Below the pieces are notes generated by a model. The model had not been told where the DNA came from and did no database searches. It saw nothing but the letters and a program-made list of their open reading frames with translations. The position numbers were made by a program, and so were the translations under genes. A stretch of 50,948 bases of DNA, from NCBI GenBank assembly GCA_905221605.1, contig CAJNDS010000925.1, positions 1 through 50,948 of the forward strand, given 5' to 3'. Positions 1 through 9,707 of this stretch are shown here, in pieces; within the stretch, counting starts at the first letter, position 1, and each line of letters opens with the position of its first letter. The DNA is from Symbiodinium natans (Eukaryota > Sar > Dinophyceae > Suessiales > Symbiodiniaceae).

Positions 1-1188
1 GCAGAATTGGGCCTGCCCACCCGTGCGCACGGCGCAGGTGAAGTAGTCAGAGAAGATCTCCAAGGTACATCGAAATCAAATGTGCACAATCCCCCCCTCT
101 GCAACGCACACAGCTCACAATGCTCACAATGCCACTGCACAGGCGGACCCCGTTGGTGATCCACTTCTTGTTGCCGTTGACGATGTAGAAATCACCCTCC
201 CGAACTGCAGTGGTCCTGTAACACTGCCACCCAAAATCACCCAAATCTAACAAGAAAACAGGAGTGTGGGCGGAGAAAAGGCGGGGCACTTGATGGCTGC
301 GACATCGCTGCCCGCGGATGGCTCCGTGATGTTAAGAGAGATGATCTTCCTCCTAGGAGTTTAAAAGAACGGGCATAAAACTAAGAGACTCTGCATAAAG
401 CTGATCGGCACAAAGCCAGGTCAAGTCTGAGCGGCCCCATCAGGCAATCCGGCGCCTCGAGAAAATAATAACTTTCGGAGACTTCGATGACTTTGCTCGG
501 CTTGAGCTTTCTGCTCTTTCTACTTTTTCTATCTTTCTTGCGGTATCTTGGGCTTCGGCCACGCGCTTCTTCATTTCCTCCGTGCCGAAGTTCAGCACAG
601 GCGGAAGCCCGATTTGGAGGCCCTTCAAGACACGAAAGCTTCCCCAAAGCTTCGAAATCAGAGGTTCGATGCCTCAATCAAGCCCCAGAGAACACCGCCG
701 CTGCCGCACCTGTCTCTCTGACTGGTACTCTCTGCAGTGTGCTCTCCGAGTGCTCTCCGAGTGCTCCTCTTCTTGTTTCCTCTCTCCCTCTCTCTCCTTC
801 TCTCGTGGCCTGGCAAGCTCATCCACAAAAATGAGCTCGTGGAAGTAGTCCAGGTCCTTGGCTCGTTTGTTGTTTCGTTTGTTTCGCTTGTTTCGTCTGA
901 GTCGTCCTGCGGCGCATCCTTGGGCACCAGATCGAAGGCGCCGGAGCGGGCGCCCACAACCACGGGCAGCAGCCCAGCCTGCCCCCAGGAAACGGATGAC
1001 CAAGCCACCTCCAATGACCCAATGACCCTGGCCTCTGCACACTGGACGTAGGTCTCCGGGGGCACTGCCTTTTTTACCTGCAGGGATTCCCACGGATTCC
1101 CCCGTGTCCGCGCCAGACTTGCAGAGTCTGGGCTGCCTCCCACTCACTCACAAAAGGCATGATGTGCTCCTCCACGAAGCTCCGGCAC
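1..1188 (-). CDS. Acyl-CoA dehydrogenase-family flavoprotein (partial, multi-exon)
   Basis: FAD-dependent acyl-CoA dehydrogenase/nitroalkane oxidase superfamily; expected to oxidise acyl-CoA or a related substrate, probably in mitochondria or peroxisomes (family knowledge; substrate unknown). Exons by phase and motif: 1137-1188 (FVEEHIMPFVSEWE), 1033-1077 (VPPETYVQCAE), 919-978 (AGLLPVVVG), 810-856 (DYFHELIFVDELA), 673-709 (CGSGGVLWGLIE), about 563-622 (GLPPVLNFGTEEMKK), 290-352 (ITEPSAGSDVAAI), 149-215 (NGNKKWITNG) and 1-57 (FSDYFTCAVRTGG). The ITEPxAGSDVA and KKWITNG blocks are the flavin/substrate-domain signatures of the family. Donors are GC at 1136, 1032, 809 and 672, GA at 918, and GT at 289 and 148. 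The junction between 563 and 352 is unresolved: the family normally has about ten more residues there, so a microexon may be missing. The C-terminal domain lies beyond base 1, and the first exons (1189-1955) were not found. Confidence 0.94.
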
Positions 1189-1955
1189 CTATCCACTCAC
1201 CCACTTTATTGCTGCTCTCCTCCCAAATTGCAAGACTCAGCCTACTTGGGCCGACTTGAAGGAACACGTTGAACACCTTCAATACCAGAGACATGGGAAC
1301 TCCAAGCCTGGCGCGCCAAGCCTCCAAAAAGGGCACAGTCCCTCCATTGCCCTCCGATATTTGCTCTGTCCTAGACATTTGCTATGCTCTCCTCTCCCCA
1401 CGCCCTGTTTTTCAGTAGTCCATCTAAGTCCATCTCTCTTTCCGAAAGTTCGAGCCCTTTCGCCGGTATTGCCGGCATGGGCACACGAAATTAACTCTCA
1501 TTGTTCTGCACGAGCACTCGCAATTTAAGGCTGCTCTCAATATCAGCAGGTGCAGCGGTGCGGGCCCGGAATTGGTCAACCGCAAACTCCCAGAGTCCTC
1601 TCTTTCTCGCCTTGCCTGTAAGGATTCAAACATGCTCCAAAAACGCTTTCTTATGCTTTCTTATCGGCTTTGAACCCAAGAAATTATGGATGCGCCTCAC
1701 CTCGTCAGTCGTCCCCAATGCTCGCTATTGCCACTACTGCTAGGCACGATCGTGGACATTCCATCGATTGATTCGATCGCAATGAAGCACAAACTGGTGA
1801 AGCTGCTAGAGGGAAGCAACCGTCGAGGAGTTGATTGAGCGGCACAGGACTATCCACAGCACTGGCTTCACACCGAACCTGTGCGAGGCAATATCTACAT
1901 GAAGGACGGCGATACTAAAGTTTCTAGACAGCAACTTTAAGCTGGCCGTCGTCCG
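1189..1955. other. Unresolved 5' region of the acyl-CoA dehydrogenase gene
   Basis: The acyl-CoA dehydrogenase exon at 1137-1188 starts mid-codon, so at least one more coding exon must lie upstream, between it and the end of the next gene at 1956. I could not pick it out. Short open segments occur on both strands (for example plus-strand 1760-1890, with a VEELIERHR-like stretch), but none matches the family. Confidence 0.4.
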
Positions 1956-2186
1956 TCATGCCTTGTGCGTCTCCTTGTAGTACGGGCTGTGGTAGGCCTG
2001 CGGCGCTCCGCAAAAGCTGCCCATCATGAACTTGTGTCGAGTAGTGTCGTTGACCACGTGCTGCAGCCCAATAATGCCAACTTGCCAAAGAACATGACGA
2101 GCTTCAAATCATTTCCTTTCCCCCTGGCGCACTTCGTTGTACCAGTTGGGATCTCCATAGGGATTTCCTGCACCGAAGCTCGCCAT
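1956..2186 (-). CDS. Two-exon gene for a 56-residue protein, function unknown
   Basis: Exon 1 is 2121-2186: ATG at 2186, 22 codons, beginning MASFGAGNPYGDPNWYNEV. Exon 2 is 1956-2060: 34 codons plus TGA, ending PQAYHSPYYKETHKA. The intron 2061-2120 (60 bp) would be a GA-AG intron joining the exons in phase 0; the product is rich in Tyr, Asn and Gly and reads like real protein throughout. Upstream of the ATG there is an AG (CGTTGAG, about 2190) that could accept the spliced leader. I do not recognise a family. The lack of a signal peptide or membrane span suggests a small soluble or complex subunit. It sits head-to-tail between the RRM gene (3' end 3023) and the acyl-CoA dehydrogenase gene. 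Confidence 0.6.
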
Positions 2187-3022
2187 GGACCTCAACGAGA
2201 CCGAACACAGGAACAACATGACATCCGCTCGCTGCGACAGCGATGTTGCCCAATCGCTGTCCAGGTTCACTGTACGAACGTGCTACAGACACTTGCGAGA
2301 GGAATCTTGACAGCTGGGCGGCCGCCAGAAACTCAAACTACCGCATCAACTCTCCGAAACAAACAGAAAGAGCTTGGTTGGTTTGCGTGGTTGACTCTCG
2401 CAACTCTGACTCTCACAACTCTGGAACCGAGGCCGAAACTTGAAAGCCGGGGAAGCGGATTGGACGGCTTGGACGGCGTGGGCAGCAGCTTGGACAGCTT
2501 GGACTTGCGCGTAACAAGCTCGAACCCTTCACCGGCAACGGCAGCGGCAGCTCAGGGAAGATGGTGTCAGAAAGAAGCACAACTAAGCACAGCAGAGACG
2601 GGGGCTTCGTCCAGCCTTCGGACAGCGCAGCAAACCGCAAAACACAACGAGCGCTTGCCAGGTTCGCCAGAAAGCTTGACTGGCCTTCGCTAAGTTGTGA
2701 CAACAGTCTCACTGCACGTGGGGATGCCTTTTTTACATTTCAGAAGCGCAAGCTGCGAGCGCACGGAGGCTCATTGCCAGGAGCGTTACCTATACACTAA
2801 AGCTGAGAGAGGGTCGCGAAAGCCTTTCAGGTTGCGCAACAAAGCCGCGTGCCCTCGATGAGTTGGTGACTCTGCGGGCACATTGGGAGCAGAGCTCGCA
2901 GCTCGGAGCAGCTGGGAGCTCTACCTCTCTACACCTCTACCTCTGACTCTACCTCTGACTCTCGATTCTCTGAGATCTCAGAAAAGAAGAGATCACAAAG
3001 ATATCACAAGAGATCACAGCTC
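2187..3022. other. Intergenic, no gene seen
   Basis: Spacer between the 56-residue gene and the stop codon of the RRM gene. It holds pyrimidine-rich direct repeats (about 2925-2965, CTCTACCTCTGACTCTACC type). A 242-codon plus-strand ORF (1965-2693) crosses the minus-strand gene, has shuffled composition and no recognisable motif, and was not accepted. Confidence 0.5.
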
Positions 3023-5448
3023 TCAGTAGGGTGCAGCGCGCTCTGAGGGAGCTCCGTCCTTGATGGGCCCCGGCTCAGAAGTCCCCGGTGTGTTCCCGGG
3101 AGCCCCCGGAGCCCCCGGAGCCCCCGGAGCCCCGGGAGCCCCGGGAGCCCCACAGCAGGGCATCCCAGGCATGCAGCCTTACGACACAACATTTTAAAAA
3201 CAATGGAGAGCGAGAGGGTCTAGTCACATTCCCTAGACCCTACACTGCCTACACATGCCTACACATGCTTGCTCGCGCCTGGCATGCAGCCCATCGGCAT
3301 ACCGCCCATGCCTCAGAAGTTCAAACATATTCAGACTTCTCCACATGCATCCTCCAAGTGCGTGAGCTTCTGAGCTTCTCTGCCCATCATTGGGCAGCCG
3401 CCCATGCACGGCATGCCTCAAGTGCCAGAAGCCCGCGACGCGTTTGCGCTGGGCACTGGAATGCATGACAGCGTGACGCTTGACAACATAAAGCTGCCCA
3501 GATCTGCCCAGATCTGCTCTGCCCAGATCTGCCCAGATCTGCCCAGATCTGCCCAGATCTGCCCAGATCTGCCCAGGTTCCCAGGTTCCCGAGTGCGCGG
3601 CCCATCATGGGACATCCCATGCCTGCATACAAGATACCGTGTGCCAGTAAGAACTTCTAAAATGAACCCTGGCAAATTAGGGATCCATGTGGCCGTTAGA
3701 AGATGCCATGACCACCGCCCTGCTGTCAAAATGAACCAACACCCTTTGTGGTATCTGATGAGCGTGCAATTAAGCACCTTAGCCCAACGTTAGGTTCATC
3801 CCTCATCGCCAGTTCTGCTTACCAAAAACTGCCCAGTTAAAGTTTTCGCTTCTCCCAGAAGTTCAATCAAGTAACCACCGTGGATCTTACCCATTGAAAG
3901 TTTGAGAATAGGTCAAAGACAACGACTGATTGCCCAAGATCGCTCCTGCCATGGGGCAGCCGCCGGGGCAAGTGCCGGGGCAGCCGGGACAGGCACCAGG
4001 GCAGGCGCCGGGGCACCCGCCAGGGCAGGCGCCAGGAGCCCCGGCTGCCGCCTCGCTTTTGTCCTGTGCTGAACACACTGTGCACGATTCCGTCTCGGTT
4101 TCGATGTCGACCCGAGCTATCCCCACAGAAGCAACTGACAAGTGCGAGCAGCCATAAGCGGATTCGGTATGAAAATGGCAATGTCACCAAGCTCGGCCAA
4201 CCTGAGACTCACCTCCCGGCCATGCGGCAAAAACATGCAAAAACCTAGTCTTGGAGTCTTTGATCATCCCTAACCTCATCACAGAACGCGATTTCACAGC
4301 GGGGCTTCCATGGAGCACAGGCTTGAGCTGATTTCGGGAAGAAATACCAAAGACTCACGTGTGCACCATTCCCTGCCACTCCAAAATATACGTAGGGACA
4401 AATTGCGCCACGCGCTCCTATCCGATTATGGGTGGCGTCGCAATAAGGACCGTCTCAACCATCAGTGAACTCTACTTCAACCCTCGGTCGGTTGCTTCTC
4501 AGCGTTTCTGCGTGCTGCGACCCCGACTGCCTCGAGCTTTGGCTGTATTGGCTTAGAATCTCAGTGACGCCTTAGTCTTCAGCTTGCACTGCTCCAGCCA
4601 TGTCGGATTTTGCCAGCGTCGACCCCAAACAGTGAGAAACCATGTGAGCCCAGAAGCCCAAAAGCGATGACATGTTCGCACTTGGCTTAGCCGTGGCTTT
4701 TGGGGAACCCAAAGAAATTACAAAAGCGGCGACAGCCTCGCTTTGTTGGCGGAAGACGTACCAAAGCGACGACATGTTCGGATTTGCGACGACCGATTGG
4801 CATTTGGAAACTCAGACCAAATCGAAGACGACTTCGCATTTGCAGAACACGGACGCGACGACAGTTTCGAACTTGGGTGGTCGCAAATCGACAACATGTT
4901 CGCACTGGCGACGACCGATAATTTCGCCGTTGCGACCACAGTTTCGAACTTGAAAAACACAGGTGTCCCACAAAGCGACGACATGTTCGGATTAGGGACG
5001 ACCGTTTGGCATTTGGACACACAGACGCCCAAAGCGACGACAACTTCGCATTTGCGGAACTCAGACGTTCAAAAATCGACGCCCGTTTCGAACTTGGGCC
5101 ACACAGGTGTCACAAAGCAAAGACATGGGCGGCTTAGGGACGATGGTCTGGCATTTGGGAATCCGGACATCCAAAGCCACGACAACTACGCATTTGTGGG
5201 ACACGGATGCGCAAAAGCGACAACAGCTTCATTTGCGGAACTCACGTACCAAAGCGACGACAGCTTCGCATAAGCAAAACTGACGACAGCTTCACATAAA
5301 TTTCGTGAATCCAGAAGCGAAAAGGCGATAGTTTTGGAGGACAGCGAGCCACAGCTGCACCTAGGCGAGCTCGCGACTTTCACGAAAGCTCCTTGGAGCG
5401 TGCGCGAACGTTTACAACCTTTCTAGTATTCAGGTGCAGGCTAAGGGC

Positions 5449-5480
<32 letters not shown>

Positions 5481-8400
5481 ACCCCACAATCTTTTGCGAA
5501 GATGCAACGCGAACCCATGCAACTCAGGCGTAGTTTTTGCTGTTTAGCCTGCCGGCGCCCTAGCCTCATCGATACAAGTGTGAAAGGTCATGAAAAAACA
5601 CAAGTTCGAAAAACATAGGCAGGCAGCGCGCAAGAACAGCACCGTGAACAATTATCGTAACAACAAACCCACGAAATTCGTTCTCAGAATAGCAGTGTAC
5701 GGTTTCTGGCAAAGGAAAGCAGTGATTTGCGTCCAGGATTGGCTTGGTGTACGTTTTTTCGTACGTATCCTAGATCCATGAGCAAACCACATTGTAAAAC
5801 ATAGGCAAGCAGCATGCAAAAAAAACACATCAACGTGGAAGCAAAAAGTAACAATGCAAATCCAAATGGAAGACAAAAAAGGACGTAGAAAATTTTGGGC
5901 ATGTGCATCTTAACACCTTGATTTGACAATATACACGTTTCCACGAGCTTTTGATAGGAAGACAACAAACGCAAAGAAAAGAGACCTAAAGGTCCCGGCT
6001 ATATAGTATCGTAGTGTAATATACCATTACTAGTAGCTTTAGCATTGGTGTTGGCATTAATATTGGTCTTGGTGCTGGTACCTAGTGTACTACGTGTGTG
6101 GGCCCACGTGTTTGTATAAGTGGATTCACTTGGTTGCACAACTCATTACTTTTATCGGTTGCCTAGTGACTAGATGGTTTCTCATTCTTCTAATGTGCTG
6201 TCAGCCACATAGCTCTCTGCACCATGTGCTTGCAAAAGCAAAACTACTTAGTTCTTAATGTACGGTTGCCCAGTTCTTTCACGGCTTTCTCATTGTTCCG
6301 ACGTATTGTGGGTCACAACAATTCCTACACCCTGTGCTTGTATAAAAAGCTGCTTGATTCTCGCAACACTCATTGATTTCAAAAGCAGTTGCCCAGTGAT
6401 TTCTTGAGGTTTATGACTCTCCCCATGTACCGTAGGCCACAACATTCCGTACACCATTTGTTTGAAAAGATGACTTTCGTTAAAACAATCTTTTAAAAAA
6501 TCACATATTTCTTGCAAAAAGACGGATGGTGGCGATCCAGTTTCGGCCCAGTTTTGGTCCAGTTTCATGAAACTGGACCTACTGCCGTCAAGTCTTCAAT
6601 AGAAGCTTCAGTGGCAGATGATTCGCTCTTCACGTCACCCGTCAGTTCGCCCGTCAGCGTTTCAGGAAACAACACAGCCGCAAGACACATGTTTAAGAAG
6701 CTAAATACACATAAACACACTACTGCTTTTATTGGGGATAATTTAAAACAGCCTTTTGTATTATAGAAAGAGTTGTTATTGCACTTTCCGCGGGAAAATC
6801 ATAAATTCGGACAAAGACGAGGAAGACAGCAAAACCATAGGTGTGGATCATGGGGGGGAGGGGGTGACCGTATATATGTATATATGTATATATATATATA
6901 TATACATATCTTCTTCTTCTGCTGGGCTTAGGGGTGCCCCCCCGCGCTCGAAGCGCGCCCGAGGGTGAGTCAGGTCCAGTGAGACCACAGCGACCGGCGC
7001 GTTCTCGGCTGGGCACAGCACATTAGCTGTAAGCGCTGTTTGCCCCCGAGGTGTGGCCTCTCACGTGAAACTTCCCTCACCCCTTGTATCTGCGACTCCT
7101 CGGGTTGACTAGGTCGCCAAGTTCAATTATGCTTGGGGTTCATGAGGGCTTTGCATTCCCGCTACTGGGCTGCTGTCCCTAGTGTGGAATTTTCCCCTCG
7201 CCTCATGAGACCCCCAACCACTAGCCAAGGAACCTATCCCCCTCCCTACTGACATTGGTGGCTCGCGGTTGCTACTTCCCTGCCTGTCCAGCCCCTCATT
7301 TGTCATTTTTCCCCTTTCAACCTCATCCCAATTCCCCCGAAGCCTGCAGCAACCTGTCCGAAACCTTCCCCCTATCCCCCCAGGAACTTACAAAGGAATC
7401 TGCCTTATTAGTTCTCTCGAAAGCGGACTGCGTCGCTAGCCAGGTTAGGCTCTTCGGAACCGAAGTTCCGGGAAGTATTAACAAAGCACTAAAGAAACTC
7501 TCGAGGTGACCTTGGCCTGCTTAACACGGCCGAACTATGTGCAGGATCACCGAGAGAAAGCATTGAGGGCTTAACCAGTTCCGCGAGAAGCTCGGCGGCC
7601 AACGGCTACTCACTGGTTTGGCACTGTACAAAGCCCTAGGCAATTGTTCTGCAGGTTGAACTGCCTGGTCTGTACTGCCTACCCTATAAGCCCTGCCTGT
7701 ACAGGGGAGAAACTCACCCATTCGGCTCTCTCAGAAAAGGCAGAAGGTCTGGAACCGACACACGGGCTATGCCTGTACGAACTGCAGACAAGTGGATTGG
7801 CAAAGTCGCCAACCTCCGGGGCAGGCCTAAGCTTTCTCGCTCTTACTCACTTAGGCCCCAGAAACCCATGCCGCAGCAGCTCTGAGCTCCTGTTTGCCCC
7901 GTATGCTGACCTGGTTTTCTCGCACTTACTCACCAGGTAGGAGGAACCAGCTTTCTCGCTCTTACTCACTGGTTCGACCCCAGCGGCTCCAGATGAACCC
8001 ACACCACTTGCACGCAGGGAGGGCTTGGTTGATTTGGGCATCACAGTTGGGACGGCTTTCGGGCTCCGAGCCACAGCCTTTAACCTCCGCAATCTGGTGC
8101 CACTGGCTGTCCGTCAGCCTAAGTTATGGTCCCTAACAAACAACGCCTGCCGCTAGGCATTCTCCTGGCTGGGCTTGCACCAACAGGAGAAAAACAACAC
8201 ACCCTGCAGGAAAAACAAAGGAAATCCTCGGCAGGCCAAACACGGGTAACCCCAAACTGATGCCGGGCAGCTTGCCCTCGGCCACAACCGGCCGGAAAGT
8301 ACTAGGATCCTCGTCCGTTCCCCAACATCTCAGCGCGCACCCTCCCCTCATCAACCAGTGAGGATCTTCAGGGTCCGGTTCTAACGTTATCCTTTCGGGC

Positions 8401-9663
8401 GCTGTGTTTGCGAGAACCCCGTGTTGGGCCTGTGGAAGACCCGCAAGCTCCTGAGCCCGAAAACCCGGTCCAGCGGTCTGCTCAACAGACCGAACAAGGG
8501 GGCCAAACCGGTGTCAGGCTGTACTGAAGCCGCATCAAGGCGGCTTGTCCTGCAGGGTGACCAACGGAACGACTGCGAATATTCCGATGGATGGATCTGG
8601 GTATGTGCCGGGACTGAGCACTTGCTTGCTTGCATTCTTACACCTGCAACCTTATGCGATCAAGGCTTGATCCAATTCTATGCAAGATTCTCTTTGGTGC
8701 CCTGAGGCACTCACAGTTTGGGAACGGACTCGAAAGACCGTCACCTCCTTATTAGTTCTCACTCCCCCTCTTCGGTGGCTGTCAGGCTGGGTCACTATGG
8801 TTCTCCCCGCCCCTCTCAGTTCGGGATGCTGTGGAAGGTCTTGGAGGCCATGGTTGCGTCGGCGGCGTGGCATCTTCCCCCAGCTGCGCTGCATCATCTG
8901 CCGTGGTCACCCCGTTGACACCCTCTTCTTGGAGTTCCCCCGACTGCTGCTCTTGGCTCTCCTGCACTATGATGACCGTCTCGCCGAAGTGTGCGCTTGT
9001 CCATTCGTCCATGCTGCGGATGGCTTCCCTGACCAGCGTCGCAGTTTTCCCGTCCAGGAACGGCAGGATATCCACAGTCTGCTTCTGGCCCTCTGCGGCG
9101 CTGGTGTCCTTTGCCCGCCTCGCCCCCACTGCTCACTTCCCCCGCTTTCCGCTGGATGCACTAGTCGCGCATCCGTCCGTGTCGGCGAGGTCCTTCGTCC
9201 GCGCTGCCTTTCCCCCTCTGCTTCATCTTCATCTTCTTCTCCGCTCTCTTCTCGCATGCCCTGGCGGCAAACCTCTCCTTGCACCGCCAGTTGCTCGAAC
9301 AGCCCGCCGAGGAACACCACGTCGGGGTGTTTCCATGCCATCATGTCATGGAGCAGCTCAATTGCCTCTTTGCTTGCACTGACTGCCTCTGTGCGTCGTT
9401 CCCCTCCACCTCGAGGACGTGTTGCTGTGGTTGCGAGCTCTCGCTGAACTCGCTGAGACAGCTGCAGCAACGTGCTGAGATCTTGCTGGAGTTCCTCCGC
9501 GGTATGGGCTGGCTGCCCTGCAATCGGGCTTGCGAGCATGTGGCAGAGGCGCACCGCCTCCTCCGCTGTGTTACTGTCGCAGCGTTGGCGCTTGCTCTTG
9601 GAGTGTGGTTGTCTTGCTTCCTGCTCCGGCTGAGCTCGGCTGTGGTTATCCGTGCTGCTGCTG

Positions 9664-9707
<44 letters not shown>

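Noticed and set aside
1965-2693. 242-codon plus-strand ORF
   Set aside because: Antisense to the 56-residue gene, with no motif.
3088-4157. Plus-strand Gln/Pro/Gly-rich frames (GQPPGQVPGQPG type)
   Set aside because: The opposite strand gives phase-consistent exons with proper acceptors and a stop; the plus frames are their antisense shadow.
7964-7990. tRNA B-box-like GGTTCGACCCC suggesting a tRNA or SINE head
   Set aside because: No A box at proper spacing and no acceptor or anticodon stem; the sequence is better explained by the third conserved-loop hairpin.
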